This document shows positions 52,880 to 64,000 of a DNA stretch of 64,000 bases, piece by piece. A model generated the notes under the pieces. The model had not been told where the DNA came from. It was given only the letters and a program-made list of their open reading frames with translations, and ran no database searches. The stretch covers positions 62,001-126,000 of the forward strand of contig NZ_SACM01000002.1 in assembly GCF_004004565.1 (NCBI RefSeq). The letters are read 5' to 3'. Within the stretch, counting starts at the first letter, position 1; each line of letters opens with the position of its first letter. The stretch comes from Inhella crocodyli. Lineage in GTDB: Bacteria > Pseudomonadota > Gammaproteobacteria > Burkholderiales > Burkholderiaceae_C. The position numbers were made by a program, and so were the translations under genes.

Positions 52880-53380
52880 GTGAGCAACCGACCGCAACAC
52901 TCGGTGCGTCCTGACGATCCATGGGCCCAGTCGGGGTTGGAGTCGGAGCCCGTCGCCCCATGGACTGCGCAGCAGGTCCAGGCCCTGGAGGCGCGAGACC
53001 CCTCGCGCTCACCGTGGTGGGTGGTGCGGGTGCAGGCGCTGGTTGGAGGATTGTTGGCGCTGGGGTGGTGGCTTTTGGGCACCGAGCCGGCGTCGCAGGT
53101 GCGCTCCGCGCTGTGGGGCGCGGCTGCGGTGGTGTTGCCCCATGCCGTCATGGCTTGGGGCCTGCGTCGCCGGGCTGCCGTCGCAGCGCAGGCACTCCTG
53201 CAGTTCCTCGTGTGGGAACTGGTGAAAGTGGGCCTGGCCCTCGCCATCTTGGTGGCGGCGGTCTGGCTGGTGCGCGATTTGAGTTGGCCGGCCCTGCTGG
53301 TGGCGCTGATCGCGTGCTTGAAGGTACATGTGTGGGCCTTGTGGATGTTTGCAAGGCCAGGCCAACGAACAAACCCGTGA
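52880..53380 (+). CDS. atpI: ATP synthase accessory protein AtpI
   Basis: A 166-residue membrane protein with about four helices (about 50-155). The N-terminal 45 residues are polar and hydrophilic. AtpI assists assembly of the c-ring. The start is GTG at 52880 with GGAG upstream. The seven-base gap to atpB and its position confirm identity better than sequence alone. Confidence 0.85.
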   Translation: MSNRPQHSVRPDDPWAQSGLESEPVAPWTAQQVQALEARDPSRSPWWVVRVQALVGGLLALGWWLLGTEPASQVRSALWGAAAVVLPHAVMAWGLRRRAAVAAQALLQFLVWELVKVGLALAILVAAVWLVRDLSWPALLVALIACLKVHVWALWMFARPGQRTNP

Positions 53381-53387
53381 AGCGACG

Positions 53388-54266
53388 ATGAGCAGCGAAC
53401 AGCACGCGCCCAGCGCCGGTGAGTACATCACCCACCACTTGCAGCATCTGCAGAAGAACTTCTCGTTCGAGAGCGTCAAGCAGACCAGCATCGTTGACTT
53501 CAGCCTGTTCAACCTGGACTCCCTGGTGTTCGGCAGCCTGTTGGGCCTGATCGCCGTGTGGTTCCTGTGGGTGGGTGCGCGTCGCGCCACCTCGGGCGTG
53601 CCCGGTCGCTGGCAAGCCGCCGTCGAGATCCTGTTCGAGTTGGTGGACAACCAGGCCAAGAGCGTGATTCACAACGCCAACAGCCGCCGCGTGGTCGGTC
53701 CTCTGGCGCTGGTCGTGTTCGTCTGGATCTTCGCCATGAACTTCATGGACATGCTCCCGGTGGACTGGCTGCCCAAGCTGTGGGCCAACGCTTACGCCGC
53801 CGCGGGGCACGACCCGCACCACGCCTACCTGCGCGTCGTGCCGACCGCCGACCTGTCCACCACGCTGGGCATGTCCACCTTCGTGCTGCTGGCCTGCCTG
53901 TACTACAACATCAAGATCAAGGGTGCTGGCGGCTGGGGCCACGAGTTGATCGCGGCGCCGTTTGGCGACCACTGGGCGCTGTGGCCCTTCAACTTCCTGA
54001 TGCAAATGATCGAGTTCTTGGCCAAAACCGTGTCCCACGGCATGCGGCTGTTCGGCAACATGTTTGCCGGTGAACTCGTCTTCATGCTGATCGCCCTGAT
54101 GGGCGGCGCCTGGGCGCTGAATGCCACCGGCATCAGCCTGGCCATCGGTCACGTGTTCGCGGGGACGATCTGGACGTTGTTCCACATCCTCGTGATCGTG
54201 CTGCAAGCGTTCATCTTCATGATGCTCACGCTGATCTACATCGGTCAGGCGCACGACGCCCACTGA
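53388..54266 (+). CDS. atpB: ATP synthase F0 subunit a
   Basis: A 292-residue proton-channel subunit with five to six helices. The essential Arg of the stator is in LAKTVSHGMRLFGNMFAGEL, and the C-terminal helix has HILVIVLQAFIFMMLTLIYIG. The N-terminus (EQHAPSAGEYITHHLQHL) matches other betaproteobacterial AtpB proteins. Start ATG at 53388. Confidence 0.97.
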   Translation: MSSEQHAPSAGEYITHHLQHLQKNFSFESVKQTSIVDFSLFNLDSLVFGSLLGLIAVWFLWVGARRATSGVPGRWQAAVEILFELVDNQAKSVIHNANSRRVVGPLALVVFVWIFAMNFMDMLPVDWLPKLWANAYAAAGHDPHHAYLRVVPTADLSTTLGMSTFVLLACLYYNIKIKGAGGWGHELIAAPFGDHWALWPFNFLMQMIEFLAKTVSHGMRLFGNMFAGELVFMLIALMGGAWALNATGISLAIGHVFAGTIWTLFHILVIVLQAFIFMMLTLIYIGQAHDAH

Positions 54267-54593
<327 letters not shown>

Positions 54594-54629
54594 TCACCGC
54601 TCCCTTTCACGCTTGAAAGGAACGAAGCC

Positions 54630-55100
54630 GTGAATATCAACGCAACGCTGTGGATCCAGTGGATCCCGTTCGCGATCTTGGTGTTGGTGACCGCCAAATT
54701 CATTTGGCCGCCCATCGCCAAGGCGCTGGACGAGCGCGCCGCCAAGATCGCCGACGGTCTGGCGGCCGCTGACAAGGCCAAGAGCGAACTGGCCACCGCC
54801 AACAAGCGCGTGGACGAGCAGTTGGCCCAAACGCGCACCGAAACGACCAAGCTGCTGGGCGACGCTGAGAAGCGCGCCGCCGCGCTGATCGAAGAGGCCA
54901 AGCGCAAGGCCGAAGAAGAGGGCGCCAAGATCATCGCCGCTGCCAAGGCCGAGGCCGAGCAGCAGGTGGTCCGGGCCCGCGAGGCCCTGCGCGAGCAGGT
55001 GGCCGTGCTGGCCGTCAAAGGTGCCGAGCAGATCCTGCAGAAGGAAGTCAACGCCGGCGTTCACGCCGACCTCTTGGCCCGCCTGAAGACGGAGCTGTAA
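54630..55100 (+). CDS. atpF: ATP synthase F0 subunit b
   Basis: A 156-residue stator subunit: one N-terminal helix ([25 protein letters not shown]), then a long amphipathic Ala/Glu/Lys-rich coiled coil. Start GTG at 54630, preceded by GAAAGGAA. Length and layout are as in E. coli b. Confidence 0.96.
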   Translation: MNINATLWIQWIPFAILVLVTAKFIWPPIAKALDERAAKIADGLAAADKAKSELATANKRVDEQLAQTRTETTKLLGDAEKRAAALIEEAKRKAEEEGAKIIAAAKAEAEQQVVRAREALREQVAVLAVKGAEQILQKEVNAGVHADLLARLKTEL

Positions 55101-55102
55101 GC

Positions 55103-55636
55103 ATGGCCGAACTCGCCACCATCGCCCGTCCGTACGCCGAGGCCTTGTTCCAAGTCGCGCAGCGGCACGACCTGAACGCCTGGCGTCAGCAGATCGACGC
55201 GCTGGCCCTGGTGGCTGGTGACGCCGGCCTGCGCCAGTTCGCCGATCACCCGAAGACCGCGCCCGCGCAGGTGTTCGACGTGATGGTCGAAGCGGCCAAG
55301 CTGCCCCTGGCCGACGGCATGCGCAACTTCCTGCGCGCTGTGATCGACAACGGGCGCTTGGATGCGCTGCCGGCCGTGGCCGAGCAGTTCCATCGCCTGG
55401 TCAGCCAAGCGCAAGGCGTGGCCGAAGCGCAGGTGGAAAGCGCCTTCCCGCTCGACGCCGCGCAATTGGCTGAACTGGTCGCTGTGCTGGAAAAGCGTTT
55501 CGATCGCAAGCTGACGGCCGCCGTTTCGGTGCAGCCCTCGCTCATCGGCGGCGTTCGCGTCACCGTGGGCGACGAAGTGCTGGACACCTCGGTGCGCGCG
55601 CGCCTCGAGCGCATGAAGACCACGCTGACCGCCTGA
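55103..55636 (+). CDS. atpH: ATP synthase F1 subunit delta
   Basis: A 177-residue peripheral-stalk subunit linking b to alpha. Family features are [15 protein letters not shown] at the start and [19 protein letters not shown] near the end. Two bases separate it from atpF. Confidence 0.96.
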   Translation: MAELATIARPYAEALFQVAQRHDLNAWRQQIDALALVAGDAGLRQFADHPKTAPAQVFDVMVEAAKLPLADGMRNFLRAVIDNGRLDALPAVAEQFHRLVSQAQGVAEAQVESAFPLDAAQLAELVAVLEKRFDRKLTAAVSVQPSLIGGVRVTVGDEVLDTSVRARLERMKTTLTA

Positions 55637-55646
55637 ACCTCAACCA

Positions 55647-55661
55647 CCCGGTCCGACCGGG
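55647..55661 (+). other. Hairpin between atpH and atpA
   Basis: Stem CCCGGT/ACCGGG with a three-base loop, in the 37-base gap before the atpA Shine-Dalgarno. No T-run, so not a terminator. Confidence 0.45.
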
Positions 55662-55673
55662 CGGAGACACGAC

Positions 55674-57227
<1,554 letters not shown>

Positions 57228-57242
57228 TCTGACGACCTAGAA

Positions 57243-57262
57243 CGCGGGGCGAAAGCCCCGCG
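57243..57262 (+). other. Hairpin with GAAA loop between atpA and atpG
   Basis: Eight-pair stem CGCGGGGC/GCCCCGCG capped by a GAAA tetraloop, in the gap between atpA and atpG. A very stable RNA structure without a T-run; it may protect the upstream message from exonucleases. Confidence 0.7.
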
Positions 57263-57280
57263 CTCCAACCAGGAGACGCT

Positions 57281-59594
<2,314 letters not shown>

Positions 59595-59601
59595 TGGGCC
59601 A

Positions 59602-59623
59602 GGGACCGCAACCCCGCGGTCCC
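59602..59623 (+). other. Hairpin between atpD and atpC
   Basis: Eight-pair stem GGGACCGC/GCGGTCCC with a six-base loop in the 60-base gap between atpD and atpC. No T-run; a possible partial attenuator or mRNA-stability element. Confidence 0.65.
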
Positions 59624-59654
59624 GACTTCGACTTCAAACGCTAAGGAACAGTAA

Positions 59655-60077
59655 ATGGCAACGATTCACGTCGATGTGGTGTCCGCCGAGGAGAGCATCT
59701 TCTCGGGCGAGGCCAAGTTCGTCGCGCTGCCGGGTGAAAACGGCGAGCTCGGCATCCTGCCGCAGCACACCCCGCTGATCACCCGCATCAAGCCCGGTGC
59801 GGTGCGCATTCAGCGCGCCGACGACGGCCAAGAAGAGTTCATCTTCGTGGCCGGCGGCATCCTGGAGGTTCAGCCGCACAGCGTGACCGTGCTGGCCGAC
59901 ACCGCCGTGCGCGGCAAGGACCTGGACGAAGCCAAGGCCGCCGAAGCCAAGGCCGCCGCCGAAGAGGCGCTGAAGAACGCCAAGAGCGACATCGACTTGG
60001 CGTCGGCCCAGGCCGAGCTCGCGTCCTTGGCCGCCCAGATTGCCGCCGCCCGCAAGCTGCGTGGCATGAAGCACTGA
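59655..60077 (+). CDS. atpC: ATP synthase F1 subunit epsilon
   Basis: A 140-residue inhibitory subunit. The N-terminal beta-sandwich begins [40 protein letters not shown]. The C-terminal Ala-rich helical hairpin (about 90-138) is complete. Preceded by AAGGAA. Confidence 0.97.
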   Translation: MATIHVDVVSAEESIFSGEAKFVALPGENGELGILPQHTPLITRIKPGAVRIQRADDGQEEFIFVAGGILEVQPHSVTVLADTAVRGKDLDEAKAAEAKAAAEEALKNAKSDIDLASAQAELASLAAQIAAARKLRGMKH

Positions 60078-60095
60078 GTGCATCGCATCCCCTGA

Positions 60096-60130
60096 CAAAG
60101 CCCGCCTTTGGCGGGCTTTGTTGTTTGTTC
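60096..60130 (+). terminator. Rho-independent terminator of the atp operon
   Basis: Stem CAAAGCCCGCC/GGCGGGCTTTG with a three-base loop, followed by TTGTTTGTTC. It lies 18 bases past the atpC stop. Confidence 0.9.
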
Positions 60131-60156
60131 AGTCCGCCCCGAGTCGAGCCCAGACC

Positions 60157-61002
60157 ATGAATGCCTTGCCCCCCAACGAAGCGCTCGTCCACCTTCAGTC
60201 GCCCGATGGTTCGCGGGCCACGGTGCTCCTCCATGGGGGCCACCTTGTCAGCTGGATCCCGGCCGGTGGTCAGGAGCAGCTCTACCTGTCGCCCCAGAGC
60301 CGATTCGGCGCGGGCGCTTCGGTGCGCGGTGGCGTGCCCGTGATCTTTCCGCAGTTCGCCGAGCAGGGGCCAGGCCCTCGCCATGGTCTCGCGCGCAACC
60401 GCCCCTGGCAGGTGGTGCAGCAAGACCGCGGGCGCGACGACGCCCTGCTGGTGCTTCGCCTGCAAGACGACGAAGCCACCCGCGCGGCGTGGCCGCACGC
60501 CTTCGCCTTGGAGCTGACCGTGCGGCTGACCGCGCAGCAACTCGACCTGGAGTTGGCGGTCGACAACCTGGGCGACCAGCCGTTCGACTTCCAGGCGGCC
60601 TTGCACAGCTACTGGCGTGTTGATGCCCTGACGCACACCGTGGTGCAGGGCCTGCAAGGCTGTCGCTACCAGGACCAAGTCGCGGGCGGCGCTGAGGGCG
60701 TGCAGCACAGCAGCCGGTTGGAGCTGCTGGGACAGGGGCCGATCGATCGCATCGTCCACGAGGTCCCCGGGGGGCTGGGCCTGACGGAGATGGGACCGCC
60801 GCCGGCGCGCCGTCTCGCCCTGGCCTTCGAGGGCTTCGAGGACGCCGTGGTGTGGAACCCGGGCCCGCAGCACGGGCTGTCCGACCTGCCGGCTGACGGG
60901 TGGCAGCACTTCGTCTGCTTGGAAGCCGCGCAGATCCAGCGGCGGATTCACTTGCCGGCTGGCGAGAGCTGGGTCGCCCGCCAAAGCGCCCGTTGCGTGT
61001 AG
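60157..61002 (+). CDS. D-hexose-6-phosphate mutarotase-like protein
   Basis: A 281-residue aldose-1-epimerase fold protein of the YeaD type. Characteristic stretches are GGHLVSWIPAGGQEQLYLS at the start, RGGVPVIFPQFAEQGPGPRHGLARNRPW with the catalytic His, LHSYWRV, and the likely catalytic Glu in HFVCLEAAQI near the end. It interconverts alpha and beta hexose-6-phosphates. ATG 60157 fits relatives better than ATG 60118, which lies in the atp terminator. It precedes the pullulanase gene, which makes a maltodextrin/glucose link plausible. Confidence 0.88.
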   Translation: MNALPPNEALVHLQSPDGSRATVLLHGGHLVSWIPAGGQEQLYLSPQSRFGAGASVRGGVPVIFPQFAEQGPGPRHGLARNRPWQVVQQDRGRDDALLVLRLQDDEATRAAWPHAFALELTVRLTAQQLDLELAVDNLGDQPFDFQAALHSYWRVDALTHTVVQGLQGCRYQDQVAGGAEGVQHSSRLELLGQGPIDRIVHEVPGGLGLTEMGPPPARRLALAFEGFEDAVVWNPGPQHGLSDLPADGWQHFVCLEAAQIQRRIHLPAGESWVARQSARCV

Positions 61003-61049
61003 TTTCAATACGGTTTTATCTCTTTTTCGCAGTAAAGCCGACACGGATT

Positions 61050-61065
61050 GGCGGGAAATCCCGCC
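61050..61065 (+). other. Hairpin between the mutarotase and pullulanase genes
   Basis: GGCGGG-AAAT-CCCGCC forms a tight stem in the 118-base gap. Two T-rich patches flank it but no run follows directly, so its role as a terminator or operator for the pullulanase gene is open. Confidence 0.35.
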
Positions 61066-61120
61066 TATCGCGATGTAGTTTTGTTTCATTAGCATCCACC
61101 CTCCGAACAATGGGGGCGGT

Positions 61121-64000
61121 ATGGCGAAGCTGGGTTGGCGACAGTGGATGGCGGTCTTGGGCCTGGGCATGGTCCTGGCAGGCTGCGGCGGTGGGGGTGG
61201 CGGCGGCGCTGAAGTGCCGCCCCCGGCGCCCACCCCGCCGGCGCCCGACGCCCGCTTGGTTCAAGGCAACGCTGCTTTCCAAACCGTGTTGGCCGCCGAA
61301 CAGCCGGCGCCCCCTGCGCCGCCGGCCGGCACAGACGCCACCTCGTTGACGATCCACTACCAGCGCACCGACGGCAACTACACCGGCTGGCAGGTGCACA
61401 CCTGGGGTGCTGCCGAGCCCTCCGTCTGGAACGAGGGTCGCAACCCCACCGGGCAGGACAGTTTCGGCGCCGTGTACGAGGTGCCGCTGAAGGACAAGAC
61501 CGGCAATGTGGGCTACCTGTTCCACAAGCTGGACGACAAGGACCACGGCGGGGCCGACCAGAGTTGGACGCTGAAGCCGGGCAAAAACGAGATTTGGCGC
61601 AAGCAGGGCGACGCCACGACCTACACGAGCCCGCCCAGTGGACCGGCCGCCGCGCCCGACATCACGACGGTGCGGGTGCACTACAAGCGCTTCGCGGGCG
61701 ACTACAGCGCCTGGGGCCTTCACCTGTGGCCCAGCAGCGGCATCGACGTGGCCCGATTGCCAGGGCTGACGCTGGACCAATGGAGCAACGCGGTGTCGTT
61801 CAGCGCCATGCCGGCCTACAGCGCCGGCAGCGGCGAGGTGGTGTTCGACCTGCCGGTGCTCAACCCCAAGCTGGACAGCAGCCGCACGGCTGTCGAGTTC
61901 ATCATCCACGGCAAGTCGCCCAACGAGAACGACAAGGACGGCCGCAACGACAACATCCGGGTCACCTTCGCCAACCTGTCGATCAGTGGCCAAGTGGGCC
62001 AAGTCTGGTTGGTGCAGGGCGATGCCACGGTCTACACCGCGCCGCCCGACTTGCGCCGCGTCAGCATCGCCGACGCCCGCGCTTTCTGGCTGAACAAGCA
62101 ACTCATCCAGTGGCCGACCAACGACGGCACGGGCAGCGTCAAGCTCTACCACTCGGCCCAGGCCAAGCTGGTCGTTGGCAAGGGCGTGGCCGTGAGCGGT
62201 CACGACGGCGCCGTGACGCTCGAGCCCTTCACCGGCACCGTGCCGGCCGCCGTGGCCGAGCGCTTCAAGTGGATCGGCGCGGGCGCGCGTTTCAAGCTGC
62301 CCGACGCCCAGGCGGTCAACCTCGGCACCCTGCTCAAGAGCCAGGTGGTCATCGTGCAAGAGGACGCCGACGGCAAGGTGCAAAACGCCACCACCCTGCA
62401 GACCCCGGGGGCCTTGGACGACCTGTACGCGGCCGCGGCCAACGTCAACGACCTCGGCGTGACCGTCGCCGGCGGCAGCACCCGCTGGAAGCTGTGGGCG
62501 CCCACGGCGCAGAAGGTCTTGGTCTTTACCTACCCCAACGCCACCGGCGACGCCGAAGCCGTGCACGAAGCGAGCTTTGACGCCGCCACCGGCGTGTGGA
62601 CGGCCAACGCCGCCAGCGACTTGACCGGCAAGACCTACAAGTTCGCCGTCGAGGTGGTGGTGCGCGGCGTGGGCCTGGTGCGCAACCTCGTCACCGACCC
62701 CTACGCCGTGGCGCTGACCGCCGACGGCAAGCGCGCCGGGGTAATCAGCCTGTCCGCCGCGAACACCAAGCCCGCCGGCTGGGACGCGAGCTCGCCGCCG
62801 GCCAAGGTGGCGGCCACGCCCGACATGAGCATCTACGAGCTGCACGTGCGTGACTTCTCGGCCAACGACGCCAGCGTCAGTGCCGCCAACCGCGGCAAGT
62901 ACGGTGCGTTCACCGAACCGGCCGCCAACGGCATGAAGCACCTCAAGGCCCTGGCCGATGCTGGCCTGACCGACGTGCACCTGTTGCCCGCCTTCGACTT
63001 TGCCTCCGTGCCCGAGGTGGGCTGCACCTCGCCCAGCCCCACGGGCGGCCCAGCCGACGAAACGCAGCAAGCGGCGGTGGGCGCCACGGCCAGCGGCGAC
63101 TGCTTCAACTGGGGCTACGACCCGCAACACTTCAACGCGCCCGAGGGCTCGTACAGCAGCGACGCCAACGACCTCGTCAAGCGGGTGGTCGAGTTCCGCG
63201 CCATGGTTAAGGGCCTGCACGACGCCGGCCTGCGCGTGGGCATGGACAAGGTCTACAACCACACCAGCACCAGCGGACAACGCGAACGCTCGGTGCTGGA
63301 CCGCGTGGTGCCGGGCTACTACCAGCGCCTGAACGCCGACGGCAAAGTGGAGACCAGCACCTGCTGCGAAAACACCGCCACCGAGCACCTGATGATGGGC
63401 AAGCTGATGAGCGACTCGGTGCTGCTGTGGGCGCGCGAGTACAAGATCAGCTCCTTCCGCTTCGACCTGATGGGCCACCAGCCCCGGGCCGCGATGGAAG
63501 CGATCAAGGCGCGCTTGAAGGCCGAGCTGGGACGCGATGTGCAACTGCTGGGCGAAGGCTGGAACTTCGGCGAGGTGGCCGACGGCCGCCGCTTCGTGCA
63601 GGCCAGCCAGCTCAGCCTGAACGGCAGCGGCATCGGCACCTTCAACGACCGCCTGCGCGACCAGGTCCGCGGGTCCAGCTTTGGCGAGGGAACGGGCTTC
63701 GTGGGCAACCAGGGCTTCGTCAATGGCGCCTTCTACGACCCCAATGCCCACGGCGGCGGCAAGAGCCGCGGCGACCTGATGTGGGCCAGCGACGTGATCA
63801 AGGCCGGCCTGGCTGGCTCCATCCGCAGCTACGTGTTGACCACGCACTGGGATGCCACGCAGCGACTGGACGCCCTGGGCGGCCAGACGATCGGCTACGT
63901 GACCGATCCGGGCGAGGTGGTGAACTACGTCGAAAACCACGACAACCACACCCTGTTCGACCTGAACGCCTACCGCCTGCCGGTCACGACGAGTCGCGAG
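61121..64000 (+). CDS. Pullulanase-type lipoprotein, C-terminus outside window
   Basis: At least 960 residues, open at the right edge. A lipobox (GMVLAGCGGG, Cys about 22) makes it a surface or periplasmic lipoprotein. A Pro/Ala/Gly-rich tether follows, then two PUD-like starch-binding domains (VHTWGAAEPSVWNEG and HLWPSSGIDVARL), a further beta domain, CBM48 near RWKLWAPTAQKVLVF and a GH13 alpha-amylase domain from about residue 570. Catalytic residues are Asp nucleophile 782 (FRFDLMGH), Glu 812 (LLGEGW) and Asp 941 (VENHDNH). It should cleave alpha-1,6 branches of pullulan or glycogen, releasing malto-oligosaccharides for uptake. ATG 61121 begins the lipoprotein signal. Confidence 0.92.
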   Translation, partial: MAKLGWRQWMAVLGLGMVLAGCGGGGGGGAEVPPPAPTPPAPDARLVQGNAAFQTVLAAEQPAPPAPPAGTDATSLTIHYQRTDGNYTGWQVHTWGAAEPSVWNEGRNPTGQDSFGAVYEVPLKDKTGNVGYLFHKLDDKDHGGADQSWTLKPGKNEIWRKQGDATTYTSPPSGPAAAPDITTVRVHYKRFAGDYSAWGLHLWPSSGIDVARLPGLTLDQWSNAVSFSAMPAYSAGSGEVVFDLPVLNPKLDSSRTAVEFIIHGKSPNENDKDGRNDNIRVTFANLSISGQVGQVWLVQGDATVYTAPPDLRRVSIADARAFWLNKQLIQWPTNDGTGSVKLYHSAQAKLVVGKGVAVSGHDGAVTLEPFTGTVPAAVAERFKWIGAGARFKLPDAQAVNLGTLLKSQVVIVQEDADGKVQNATTLQTPGALDDLYAAAANVNDLGVTVAGGSTRWKLWAPTAQKVLVFTYPNATGDAEAVHEASFDAATGVWTANAASDLTGKTYKFAVEVVVRGVGLVRNLVTDPYAVALTADGKRAGVISLSAANTKPAGWDASSPPAKVAATPDMSIYELHVRDFSANDASVSAANRGKYGAFTEPAANGMKHLKALADAGLTDVHLLPAFDFASVPEVGCTSPSPTGGPADETQQAAVGATASGDCFNWGYDPQHFNAPEGSYSSDANDLVKRVVEFRAMVKGLHDAGLRVGMDKVYNHTSTSGQRERSVLDRVVPGYYQRLNADGKVETSTCCENTATEHLMMGKLMSDSVLLWAREYKISSFRFDLMGHQPRAAMEAIKARLKAELGRDVQLLGEGWNFGEVADGRRFVQASQLSLNGSGIGTFNDRLRDQVRGSSFGEGTGFVGNQGFVNGAFYDPNAHGGGKSRGDLMWASDVIKAGLAGSIRSYVLTTHWDATQRLDALGGQTIGYVTDPGEVVNYVENHDNHTLFDLNAYRLPVTTSRE

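Noticed and set aside
61016-63949. A 977-codon reverse frame opposite the pullulanase gene
   Set aside because: The forward frame has lipobox, starch-binding and GH13 catalytic motifs; the reverse frame is Val/Gly/His-rich without motifs.

Overview
The window reads as chromosomal DNA of a GC-rich betaproteobacterium of the order Burkholderiales. Pointers are the codon use with G or C in almost every third position, the proteobacterial-type glutamate-cysteine ligase gshA (PF08886 family) with gshB, the TorF-glnK-amtB group, the atpIBEFHAGDC order, a PEP-CTERM surface protein and an HPr-rel-A type gene cluster. The last two recall the Rubrivivax/Leptothrix/Ideonella/Inhella group, but the genus is inference. 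I saw no rRNA, tRNA, CRISPR array, insertion sequence or phage gene, and no intergenic gap above 300 bases.

Layout. 1-11.9 kb: start of an exported protein (possibly a TonB-dependent receptor), a small periplasmic protein, an acyl-CoA dehydrogenase/thiolase pair, a chemoreceptor, a glutathione S-transferase, a membrane-anchored response regulator, a periplasmic phosphatase, GlcF, an acyl-CoA thioester hydrolase-like protein and pyroglutamyl peptidase. 12-16.3 kb: a MacAB-like exporter (fusion protein, ATPase, two FtsX-type permeases). 16.3-17.7 kb: a TraB/GumN protein and a small Cys-containing exported protein.

17.7-22.4 kb is the most unusual stretch. Two tandem, translationally coupled paralogues each fuse a MurF-like amide ligase lacking the UDP-binding domain, a Cys4 linker and a peptidyl-tRNA-hydrolase-like domain. 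Upstream on the same strand is a THxN-type PEP-CTERM protein with a near-consensus sigma-54 promoter. I do not recognise a described system with this architecture.

22.6-30.6 kb: ssb, an M14 carboxypeptidase, ubiA, pssA, then a reverse-strand cluster (Tat-type exported protein, PqqD-like protein, HprK-related kinase A, nucleotidyltransferase) of the poorly understood HPr-rel-A kind, and a DUF2807 exported protein. 30.6-35.5 kb: comM, then torF-glnK-amtB behind an NtrC-type site and a sigma-54 promoter, then a single-domain response regulator. 35.5-45 kb: gshA, a solute-binding-like protein, kup, a BenE-family transporter, a class II glutamine amidotransferase, gshB, an ABC-F ATPase and a second receiver protein. 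45-52.8 kb: a MocR regulator divergent from a LysE exporter with a clear inverted-repeat operator, an aminotransferase, and a chain of overlapping small enzyme genes (exported protein, GNAT, PhzF, GFA, AlaX, GNAT, SMP-30). 52.9-60.1 kb: the complete H+-ATP synthase operon with hairpins in three of its intergenic gaps. 60.1-64 kb: a hexose-6-phosphate mutarotase-like protein and a lipoprotein pullulanase running off the window end.
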